Under the pieces are notes generated by a model. That model worked only from the letters and a program-made list of their open reading frames with translations, made no database searches and was not told the origin of the DNA. The translations under genes and the position numbers were made by a program. Below, one piece after another: positions 1 to 5,687 of a DNA stretch of 5,802 bases (the first letter of the stretch is position 1; every line of letters starts with the position of its first letter). The stretch lies in assembly GCA_021160405.1 (NCBI GenBank), contig JAGHCO010000212.1, forward strand, positions 1-5,802, in the 5' to 3' direction. This DNA is from Candidatus Aerophobota bacterium. GTDB taxonomy: Bacteria > Aerophobota > Aerophobia > Aerophobales > JAGHCO01.

Positions 1-1
1 A

Positions 2-361
2 AAAGAGGATCTTACCAATCGTTCTTTATATCAGCTTTTATGGGAAAAATACGGGATAAAAATTGCCTATGGTTATAGAACGCTGGAGGCAGTAGCTGCA
101 AGTAAATACGAGGCCAATATGCTTAAAATTCGCCGGGGATCCCCCTTGGTTTATCTTGAGAGTATAAGCTATCTTGAAGATGGTACCCCTATTGAGTACT
201 TTGAGGCCTGGCACAGAGGGGATAGGTGTAAATTTGCCATTGAACTTGTTCCTGCCGAGGAGATGAGAAAAATAATACCAGCTCATGAACAGAAACCTAT
301 GTTCTGGTTTGAGATACCTTCTAAAAATACTGCATCTTTTCCAGATAAAGCAGATAAGTAA
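2..361 (+). CDS. GntR-family transcriptional regulator, C-terminal UTRA ligand-binding domain (5' truncated)
   Basis: The open frame runs in from the window edge and ends at TAA 359-361, giving the last 119 residues. The sequence follows the UTRA (HutC/YvoA-type) effector domain: NRSLYQLL and YGIKI at residues 6-20, a helix rich in Ala/Glu at 28-40, the strand LKIRRGSPLVYLESISYL at 41-58, DGTPIEYFEAWHRGDR at 60-75, and KFAIEL at 77-82. The DGxPI...E...RGDRxxF pattern is characteristic of the domain. The N-terminal winged helix-turn-helix is outside the window. Family members are usually cytoplasmic repressors released by a sugar, sugar phosphate or small metabolite. Lying directly upstream of sugar-transport and dehydrogenase genes on the same strand, it is inferred to be the local regulator. 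About 37 residues follow the usual end of UTRA, ending in a Lys/Asp-rich tail, which is somewhat long. The family call is firm; the effector is unknown. Confidence 0.9.
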   Translation, partial: KEDLTNRSLYQLLWEKYGIKIAYGYRTLEAVAASKYEANMLKIRRGSPLVYLESISYLEDGTPIEYFEAWHRGDRCKFAIELVPAEEMRKIIPAHEQKPMFWFEIPSKNTASFPDKADK

Positions 362-371
362 CGATTCTACT

Positions 372-377
372 TATAAT
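372..377 (+). promoter_or_regulatory. Possible -10 box upstream of the dehydrogenase gene
   Basis: A perfect TATAAT hexamer lies in the 66-nt gap between the regulator stop and the dehydrogenase start. No recognisable -35 box is found 16-18 nt upstream (the sequence there is AGCAGA-like, inside the regulator gene's 3' end), and there is no extended TG. It could be a weak or activator-dependent promoter, or chance in AT-rich DNA. No clear GntR operator palindrome was seen beside it. Confidence 0.25.
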
Positions 378-427
378 TCATCTCAAATCAACAGGGAGCG
401 ATTTATTCTATATAAAGGAGGAGGTGA

Positions 428-1189
428 ATGAGGTTAGAAAATAAGGTGGCTGTTATCACAGGGGCAGGATCTGGAATTGGAAAAGCAACTGCTGTTCTTT
501 TTTCTAAAGAAGGAGCTAAGGTGGTTATTGTTGATATAAGTAAAAAGAGAGGACAAGAAACACTGGATATGATTAGAGAAAAAGAACAAGAAGCAATTTT
601 CGTGCCTACAGATATAACTGATTCATCGCAGATTAAGTCTATGGTGGCCAAAGTGATGGAGACATATGGGAAGATAGATATTTTAGTTAATAATGCTGGA
701 TTATATGTTCAAGGAGATGTGATTAGTACTGGTGAGGACCAATGGGATGAAATTATGGCTGTGAATTTAAGAGCAGCTTTTCTTTGTTGTAAGTATTGTA
801 TTAGCCAAATGATCAAAGGCGGAGGGGGAGTGGTGATTAATGTTTCCTCAGAAGCTGGACTTGTGGCTATAAAGAATCAGGTTGCTTATAACGTCTCTAA
901 GTCTGGGTTGATTTCTTTGACCAAAAGTATAGCGGTAGATTTTGCTTCTCAAAATATAAGAGCAAACTGTGTTTGCCCTGGAACCACAGAAACTCCTTTG
1001 GTAACTTCAGCTTTAGCTAAACAGGCTGATCCAGCAAGAGCTCGGCGAGCATTGGAAGAGATCCGTCCTGCAAATAGATTGGGAAAGCCAGAGGAAATTG
1101 CTTATGGGATTCTTTACCTGGCTTCTGATGAGTCTCTGTATGCTACGGGAGCTATCTTATCTATTGATGGCGGTTATACTGCACAATGA
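428..1189 (+). CDS. Short-chain dehydrogenase/reductase (classical SDR), probably NAD(H)-dependent
   Basis: This 253-residue protein is full length for classical SDR oxidoreductases, cytoplasmic enzymes that interconvert alcohols and ketones. The cofactor-binding TGAGSGIG is at residues 11-18. Asp36 at the end of the second strand favours NAD(H) over NADP(H). NNAG is at 88-91, and the catalytic tetrad reads Asn113, Ser141, Tyr154 and Lys158 (YNVSK). PG is at 184-185, and the C-terminus carries the usual DGGYT end. The ATG at 428 is preceded by AAAGGAGG (414-421) at 6-nt spacing, a strong ribosome site, so the start is secure. Substrate specificity cannot be read from sequence in this family, and FabG-like, 2-deoxygluconate and sugar or polyol dehydrogenases look alike. 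The neighbouring sugar importer and GntR regulator favour a sugar, sugar acid or polyol substrate (inference). No key residue is missing. Confidence 0.92.
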   Translation: MRLENKVAVITGAGSGIGKATAVLFSKEGAKVVIVDISKKRGQETLDMIREKEQEAIFVPTDITDSSQIKSMVAKVMETYGKIDILVNNAGLYVQGDVISTGEDQWDEIMAVNLRAAFLCCKYCISQMIKGGGGVVINVSSEAGLVAIKNQVAYNVSKSGLISLTKSIAVDFASQNIRANCVCPGTTETPLVTSALAKQADPARARRALEEIRPANRLGKPEEIAYGILYLASDESLYATGAILSIDGGYTAQ

Positions 1190-1394
1190 CGGAAAAAGTT
1201 GGAACAGGTATGAGATAATTGTGAAAAGAATAAAGGGAAAGGGAACAAAATTGAGTTAAGGAGGTGATGCAAAAAAATAAGAGAATTAAGTTTAAAAATA
1301 GGGCAAGAATTGAGAAAGGGAAGGGTTATAAGCTGTGGAAAAAGAACTTTTCAAAGAAGAATTGGAAGATTAAAATTTTTTAAAGGAGAGAAAG
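1190..1394 (+). other. Purine-rich intergenic leader before the binding-protein gene
   Basis: This 205-nt spacer has no convincing TTGACA/TATAAT pair and no terminator. At 1258-1268 it carries AAGGAGGTGAT, an 11-nt uninterrupted match to the expected complement of the 16S rRNA 3' end. An ATG lies only 2 nt beyond the GGAGG core (1267). That ATG opens a 38-codon frame ending at TAA 1381-1383, encoding a very Lys/Arg-rich peptide beginning MQKNKRIKFK. Its stop abuts the AGGAG site (1384-1388) used by the binding-protein gene. The peptide may be a translated leader or only a by-product of A/G-rich DNA; the spacing is too short for efficient initiation. A small 5-bp hairpin (1338-1352) is also possible. 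Confidence 0.4.
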
Positions 1395-2537
1395 ATGAAA
1401 ACCAAGATAGTGAAGATAATGGGGATACTATTAACCCTTGCGTTAATACTGACATCTATCTACCCAATAGTTGGAACTGCAGCAGAGAACAAGTTTCCCA
1501 AGATAACCATAGGATGGACACCTCCAGATATTACAGGTGTATTTAAGACAGCTACAGACTATTTTGAAAAAGCTGCTGCTGATGCGCGAAAACATGGTAT
1601 GGATGTTACAATTGTTTCTCAAGCCCCTGAGGCTCATACGATGTTTGCAAAACAAGTAGCGATAATTGAAGACTTTATTCAGCGAGGAGTTGATGTAATT
1701 GCTATTTCTCCCATTGAAGTGGAAGTTGTAAAGCCAGCAATTAAAAGGGCAAATGAGGTAGGAATTCCAGTGATAATTGTTAATCTATTAAAGCCAATCA
1801 AAGGTGTAAAAGTAGCCTCTTATATAGGATTCGATAATTATGATGCAGGGGTAATATCTGGATATGCTATGGTTGATTATTTAGGAGGTCCTGGTGTGTT
1901 AGGAGAAGGGCCAAAAGTCAAAGTTGAACCAGGGACCTATCTGGACAAAAAATGGTGGAAAAATCTCTATTCCAAATATGATCCTAAAAAGTTAAATGTG
2001 AAGGGAAATATTTGTATTATTGAGGGAATTGCAGGAGGATTTTTCTCTACCCTCAGACTAAGAGGATTTCATAGTGTAATAGATAAGTTTCCGGGGATAA
2101 AAGTTCTTAGTACCCAGCCTGCTGATTGGAATAGACAGAAGGCCGTTAAGGTTACGGAGGATTTTCTACAGAGATACCCGAAAGGCCAGATTGATGCTAT
2201 TTGGGCTGCCTCTAATGAAATGGGTTTAGGAGCAATGTATACTTGTGAAACTCATAATAGAACAGAAATAGGTATTCTTACTAATGATGGTACACCAGAG
2301 TCTGTCCAGAGGATAAGAGAGGGAAGATTAATTGCTGAGACCTGGCATGGGTTCCCTGAGTGGGGCTGGTATGGAACTGAGTTTGCTGTATGTAAGGCTT
2401 TAGGCTTGGAAGTTCCACAGATATTCGATATCCGGCCCAGGACCGAATATATTGGTAACGCTGATGAGTTTTATCCTCGCCCAAAATTAGCTCCAATTCC
2501 TTGGGAGCTAATAAAAGCGAATGCTAAGGTCAAATAG
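1395..2537 (+). CDS. Sugar ABC transporter substrate-binding protein (ribose-binding-like, Peripla_BP_4 family)
   Basis: This exported protein captures a sugar-type ligand and delivers it to the permease. ATG 1395 follows AGGAG (1384-1388) at 6-nt spacing. Residues 1-30 form a signal peptide: Lys-rich start, hydrophobic core about 9-22, and a GTA-A or TAA-E cleavage site near 29-30. There is no lipobox Cys. The fold is a type I periplasmic-binding protein: strand KITIGW (36-41), GVDVIAISP (98-106), VGIPVIIVN (122-130), GFDNYDAGVISGYA (145-158), EGIAGG...RLRGF (210-225), ADWNRQKA (243-250), IDAIWAASNEMGLGA (266-280), NDGTPE (297-302) and RLIAETW (311-317). At 380 residues it is longer than ribose-binding protein (about 296), mainly through an insertion near 168-203 and a C-terminal extension near 343-380. 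Several expected sugar-contact positions differ from ribose-binding protein, so the ligand is open. It heads the importer genes, as is usual. Confidence 0.93.
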   Translation: MKTKIVKIMGILLTLALILTSIYPIVGTAAENKFPKITIGWTPPDITGVFKTATDYFEKAAADARKHGMDVTIVSQAPEAHTMFAKQVAIIEDFIQRGVDVIAISPIEVEVVKPAIKRANEVGIPVIIVNLLKPIKGVKVASYIGFDNYDAGVISGYAMVDYLGGPGVLGEGPKVKVEPGTYLDKKWWKNLYSKYDPKKLNVKGNICIIEGIAGGFFSTLRLRGFHSVIDKFPGIKVLSTQPADWNRQKAVKVTEDFLQRYPKGQIDAIWAASNEMGLGAMYTCETHNRTEIGILTNDGTPESVQRIREGRLIAETWHGFPEWGWYGTEFAVCKALGLEVPQIFDIRPRTEYIGNADEFYPRPKLAPIPWELIKANAKVK

Positions 2538-2554
2538 AAAAATCAAAGTAAGTT

Positions 2555-2587
2555 AGGGAAAAGTTAGGTTATGCCTGACTTTTCCCT
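2555..2587 (+). promoter_or_regulatory. Stable intergenic hairpin between the binding-protein and ATPase genes
   Basis: AGGGAAAAGTTAGG (2555-2568) pairs with CCTGACTTTTCCCT (2574-2587) around the loop TTATG. This makes a 14-bp stem with a single G-U wobble, starting 17 nt after the binding-protein stop. No run of T follows (the next bases are GATACTTAGG), so it is not a classical intrinsic terminator. Hairpins here commonly protect or partly attenuate the upstream message, so that binding protein is made in excess over the membrane components. That role is inferred. Confidence 0.7.
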
Positions 2588-2607
2588 GATACTTAGGACT
2601 GAGGAAA

Positions 2608-4122
2608 ATGAACAAAGATAAAATTGTTTTAAAAATAGAGAAATTGAGCAAGAGATTTCCTGGAGTGCAGGCTTTGCAAAGTATTGATTTTGATTTGAAA
2701 AGAGGAGAAGTACATGTTTTGCTGGGAGAAAATGGAGCGGGGAAATCCACTTTGGTGAAGATACTAAGTGGTTCTCTTCTTCAAGATAGTGGTACAATAT
2801 TTTTAGATGGAGAAAAAGTGAATTTTTTTAGTCCTGAAGAAGCACAGAATAGAGGAATAGCTATGGTATATCAAGAACTCGACCTCATTCCTAGTATTAG
2901 TATTGCGGAAAATATTTTTCTTGGAAGGTATCCTTTAAAAAAATTATTTGGAATAATCGATTGGAGGCAAGTTTACCATGAGGCTGAGAAAATTTTCAAG
3001 GAGAACTTTAATCTTGAGATTGATGTAAGAAGAGAGGTTAAGAGATTCGGAGTGGCTATTCAACAGCTCACCGCGATAGCAAGGGCACTTTCGCAAAATC
3101 CAAAGGTTTTAATTTTAGATGAACCTACCTCCGCTCTTTCTCCTCTTGAGTGCCAGCAATTATTTAAAATAATTAGAAATCTTAAAAAAAGAGGTGTTTC
3201 TATTATTTTTATTTCCCATCGGTTAAAGGAAACATTTGAAATAGGTGATAGAGTTACCATCTTAAGAAATGGAGAGAAAGTTAATACATTATTAGTTAAG
3301 GATGTAAGTGAGCAAGATCTTGTAAGAATGATGTTAGGAAGGGAGGCAGATAAGGAAACCGTTAGAGAGAAAACTTCTGTTGGAGATGAAATTTTACGAG
3401 TCAAAGATTTGACTAAAGAAGGCATGTTTTATAAGTGTAATCTAAGATTGTATCAAGGAGAAATATTAGGTATAACAGGCTTGATGGGAGCGGGACGAAC
3501 AGAATTTGCTAAATCATTATTTGGAGTTTTAAATCCAGATAAAGGGGAGGTTTATATCCAGGGAAGAAGGGTAAAGATAAGATCTCCCAAGGATGCCATT
3601 AGGGCCGGGATAGGTTATCTAAATGAGAATAGGATGGAAGGCCTGGTTCCTTTTCTTTCTATTGCTGGAAATATTACCTTAGCCAGCTTAAATTACATTT
3701 GTAAAATGGGTCTATTAATGAAAGATAAGGAAAAAAGTATCTCTAAAAGATTTGTTGATGAGTTAGAAATTCATCCTCCTGAATTGGAAAGAGAAGTAAG
3801 ATATTTTAGTGGAGGTAATCAGCAAAAAGTTGCGCTTTCCAGATGGTTGTGCAATAGGTCAAAAATACTTATTTTAGATGAACCTACGAGAGGAATTGAT
3901 GTAGGAGCAAAGGAGGAAGTTTTTCGGTTGATGAGTAGACTTTCTAAAGAGGGAATCTCTATTATTATGATTTCTTCGGAGATGCCAGAAGTATTAAGAA
4001 TGGCGGATCGGATTTTAGTAATGCATAAAGGAAGATTTGTTGCAGAATATAAAAGAGGAGAGGCAACTCAAGAGGATCTTCTTTTAGCTGCCGCAGGAGG
4101 TGAAAAAAATGCCAGAATCTAA
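2608..4122 (+). CDS. Sugar ABC transporter ATP-binding protein with two fused ATPase domains (RbsA/XylG/MglA-like)
   Basis: This 504-residue cytoplasmic ATPase powers a CUT2-type sugar importer, and the length is normal for the family. Domain 1 (about 6-245) has Walker A GENGAGKST (40-48), Q-loop Gln89, Walker B LILDEP with Glu172, and switch His204. Its signature region reads FGVAIQQ (147-153) instead of LSGGQ-like. Domain 2 (about 262-500) has the family-typical degenerate Walker A GLMGAGRTE (291-299, Arg297 for Lys), an intact signature FSGGNQQ (400-406), Walker B LILDEPTRGID with Glu425, and Ser457 where the switch His would be. One composite ATP site (Walker A of domain 1, signature of domain 2) therefore looks intact and the other degenerate. 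Start ATG 2608 has a weak GAGGA at 3-nt spacing, or AGGA (2595-2598) at 9 nt. The gene lies 70 nt after the binding-protein gene and overlaps the permease start. Confidence 0.95.
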   Translation: MNKDKIVLKIEKLSKRFPGVQALQSIDFDLKRGEVHVLLGENGAGKSTLVKILSGSLLQDSGTIFLDGEKVNFFSPEEAQNRGIAMVYQELDLIPSISIAENIFLGRYPLKKLFGIIDWRQVYHEAEKIFKENFNLEIDVRREVKRFGVAIQQLTAIARALSQNPKVLILDEPTSALSPLECQQLFKIIRNLKKRGVSIIFISHRLKETFEIGDRVTILRNGEKVNTLLVKDVSEQDLVRMMLGREADKETVREKTSVGDEILRVKDLTKEGMFYKCNLRLYQGEILGITGLMGAGRTEFAKSLFGVLNPDKGEVYIQGRRVKIRSPKDAIRAGIGYLNENRMEGLVPFLSIAGNITLASLNYICKMGLLMKDKEKSISKRFVDELEIHPPELEREVRYFSGGNQQKVALSRWLCNRSKILILDEPTRGIDVGAKEEVFRLMSRLSKEGISIIMISSEMPEVLRMADRILVMHKGRFVAEYKRGEATQEDLLLAAAGGEKNARI

Positions 4123-5119
4123 AGGTAGTGAGACGCAAGTATTGACACGAATAAAGAGATCAATAGGAGTTTTTTCTACTCTTAAATTCGTTATTTCAAG
4201 AGTTGGTCCTTTATTAATATTATTGATCTTAATGTTTTTTTTCTCTGTTCTCAGCAGCTCATTTTTGACAGTTAGTAATCTTTTAAATATTACTCGGCAA
4301 TCAGCGGTAAATATTGTGTTAGCAGTGGGAATGACGTTAGTTATAATTGGTGGAGGTATTGATTTATCAGTAGGATCACTGCTTGGTCTTTCTGCATGTA
4401 CGGGAGCTACCTTTGTTATGGTGTTAGGGATTAATCCTTTGTTAGGTATATTGATTGTTCTGGCAATTGGGGCTTCTATGGGGACAGTTAATGGAGTAGT
4501 TATTACCAAAGGACATATTCCAGATTTTATTGCTACACTTGGAATGATGTCTGTAGCTCGAGGATTGGCACTTCTTATTACTGGTGGATTACCTGTTGCG
4601 GGGCTTCCTTCGCAAATTACTTGGTGGGGGATAGGAGACCTTTACAAAGTTCCGGTACCTCTTATCCTTGCTATTCTGGTTAGTTTATCTGGATGGATAA
4701 TTCTAAGCTATACTAAACTTGGCAGATGTGACTATGCTATTGGGGGAAATAAAGAAGCTGCAAGAAATGCGGGTATAGATGTGGATATATCCAAGATTAA
4801 AATTTATGCAATTATGGGATTTTTCTGTGCAATCGGTGGGTTAATAGAAACGGGACGAATTTATTCAGCAAATGGATTAATGGGGGAAGGGCTTGAATTA
4901 GAAGCAATTGCTGCAGTGGTTATTGGAGGGACAAATCTCTTTGGAGGTGAAGGAGGAGTTTTTGGTAGTATAATAGGTGCATTAATTATGGGGGTTCTTT
5001 CAAATGGTTTACATTTGCTTAACGTATCTGCCTTTTGGCATCGATATATGGTTGGTTTAATTATAATTGTTGTGGTAGTTATTGATCAGTTAAGGAGAAG
5101 GAAAATCATAGCAGAATAA
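4109..5119 (+). CDS. Sugar ABC transporter permease (RbsC-like, BPD_transp_2 family)
   Basis: This 336-residue inner-membrane protein forms the sugar channel, normally as a homodimer because only one permease gene is present. After a basic, hydrophilic N-terminus (about 1-30), the chain is strongly hydrophobic with roughly 8-10 membrane segments. Family landmarks are GGGIDLSVGS (81-90), IPDFIATLG (137-145), GRCDYAIGGNKEAARNAGI (205-223), the LELEAIAAVVIGGTNLFGG block (262-280), and a final membrane segment (315-325) before a basic tail. I chose ATG 4109 because AGGAGG (4095-4100) sits 8 nt upstream. An in-frame GTG at 4100 would add three residues but overlaps that ribosome site. The start overlaps the ATPase gene by 14 nt, indicating translational coupling and a shared transcript. 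Nothing appears truncated. The substrate is unknown; the family carries pentoses, hexoses and related small sugars. Confidence 0.94.
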   Translation: MPESKGSETQVLTRIKRSIGVFSTLKFVISRVGPLLILLILMFFFSVLSSSFLTVSNLLNITRQSAVNIVLAVGMTLVIIGGGIDLSVGSLLGLSACTGATFVMVLGINPLLGILIVLAIGASMGTVNGVVITKGHIPDFIATLGMMSVARGLALLITGGLPVAGLPSQITWWGIGDLYKVPVPLILAILVSLSGWIILSYTKLGRCDYAIGGNKEAARNAGIDVDISKIKIYAIMGFFCAIGGLIETGRIYSANGLMGEGLELEAIAAVVIGGTNLFGGEGGVFGSIIGALIMGVLSNGLHLLNVSAFWHRYMVGLIIIVVVVIDQLRRRKIIAE

Positions 5120-5125
5120 GATGAG

Positions 5126-5153
5126 CTCTTTTTTCAAAACTTAGAAAAAGGAG
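5126..5153 (+). terminator. Weak terminator-like hairpin after the permease gene
   Basis: CTCTTTTTTC (5126-5135) can pair with GAAAAAGGAG (5144-5153) over an 8-nt loop. This gives ten pairs including one G-U, beginning 7 nt after the permease stop. It is followed by AAATTTTATATAG rather than a clean T tract, and the stem is A-U rich, so termination would be partial at best. The right arm could alternatively pair with CTTCTTTT at 5175-5182. A promoter-like sequence follows shortly afterwards, which fits a transcript boundary here. Confidence 0.35.
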
Positions 5154-5183
5154 AAATTTTATATAGAAGAGCAACTTCTTTTC

Positions 5184-5213
5184 TTGACTTTTTGCCCCCT
5201 CTTATGCTAAACT
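5184..5213 (+). promoter_or_regulatory. Probable sigma-A-type promoter for the small membrane protein and aldolase genes
   Basis: The -35 box is TTGACT (5184-5189), and the -10 box is TAAACT (5208-5213) at 18-nt spacing. The -10 is extended by TG at 5205-5206. The -35 matches five of six consensus bases, and the -10 keeps the critical first T, second A and last T. Transcription would start near 5220, leaving about 145 nt of leader before the 53-aa gene. The stretch between promoter and gene is AT-rich and holds no further clear feature. A short bulged stem (ATGCTA/TAGCCAT, 5204-5219) overlaps the -10. Confidence 0.5.
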
Positions 5214-5365
5214 AGCCATTAGTATTTTTAATTTCCTTTATGTTTTGAGAGTAATTATTAGCTAAAGTTTGTAGAGTGAATTTAACGGAGAAAAAGATCA
5301 CAAACAAAAAAGTGAGGAGTAAAAATTCTATTTTTAAGCTTTTAAAATTTTTAATGGAGGTAAGT

Positions 5366-5527
5366 ATGAAGAGGATAAGTAATATAAACAAGGGAGTAAT
5401 AGCTGCAGGTGGATGGTCTACAATGTATTTATCAAAAAGTAATATCTACACCGCACTATTAGGTTTTGGGATCTTAGGCTTAGTGGTTGTTACCATAATC
5501 ATTTTAGACCATTTCGCTGGCAGATAA
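5366..5527 (+). CDS. Small single-pass membrane protein of unknown function (53 aa)
   Basis: I do not recognise a family for this gene. ATG 5366 is preceded by GGAGG (5356-5360) at 5-nt spacing, better than the in-frame GTG at 5276, which has no ribosome site. The product begins MKRISNINKG (basic, polar), continues through a Gly/Ser-containing stretch with one Trp (11-24), then has one hydrophobic helix at about residues 27-47 (IYTALLGFGILGLVVVTIIIL), and ends in the short polar tail DHFAGR. Lys/Arg are concentrated before the helix, suggesting an N-in, C-out orientation. The absence of a cleavage site after the helix argues for a membrane anchor rather than a secreted peptide. It lies between the sugar importer and a DeoC-like aldolase gene, so an accessory role to transport is possible but only inferred. 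The good ribosome site and coherent topology support a real gene. Confidence 0.6.
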   Translation: MKRISNINKGVIAAGGWSTMYLSKSNIYTALLGFGILGLVVVTIIILDHFAGR

Positions 5528-5528
5528 G

Positions 5529-5585
5529 AAAATATTGTGGTTTTTCTTTTATTACAAAGAATTTAAAAAAGATGCCAAATATTTT
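5529..5585. repeat. Nested imperfect inverted repeat after the small membrane-protein gene
   Basis: Outer arms AAAATATTgTGG (5529-5540) and CCAAATATTTT (5575-5585) pair over 11 bp with one bulged G. Inside them, TTCTTT (5544-5549) pairs with AAAGAA (5556-5561) around a TATTAC loop, with further T/A pairing possible to 5565-5570. It begins just past the stop codon, so it could be a weak bidirectional terminator or an mRNA-stabilising element. The A/T richness makes chance pairing possible. The rest of the 160-nt gap to the aldolase start is AT-rich. It contains only a poor promoter-like pair (TTGACG 5584-5589, TAATTT 5608-5613). Confidence 0.4.
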
Positions 5586-5687
5586 GACGAGAGAAGAAAG
5601 GTAAAGGTAATTTTTTATTTTTATAGGTTGTAGAGAATAAAGTTTCTGGCAAATTTTATAAAAAATTAAGGAAAGAGGAGAGAGAAA

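Noticed and set aside
409..416. TATATAAA as a -10 box
   Set aside because: It directly abuts the ribosome site of the dehydrogenase gene, leaving almost no leader, and has no -35 partner.
1310..1546. 78-codon + strand frame overlapping the binding-protein start
   Set aside because: It runs out of frame through the signal peptide region of a well-supported gene, starts at a TTG without a ribosome site, and has no recognisable features.
3060..3425. 121-codon minus-strand frame
   Set aside because: It lies wholly inside the ATPase gene, opposite conserved ATPase motifs, with no ribosome site or family likeness.
4100..4108. GTG start giving a 339-residue permease
   Set aside because: The GTG overlaps the AGGAGG ribosome site (4095-4100); ATG 4109 has ideal 8-nt spacing.
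4084..4509. 141-codon minus-strand frame
   Set aside because: It is antisense to conserved permease sequence; its Thr/Ile/Pro-rich composition is what a reverse reading of membrane-protein codons gives.
5276..5365. GTG start adding 30 residues to the small membrane protein
   Set aside because: No ribosome site lies upstream of 5276, whereas ATG 5366 has GGAGG at 5-nt spacing; the added residues are a Lys/Asn-rich run typical of translated AT-rich spacer.
5584..5613. TTGACG-N18-TAATTT as an aldolase promoter
   Set aside because: The -10 matches only three consensus bases in T-rich DNA, and the -35 overlaps the inverted repeat; it is too weak to call.
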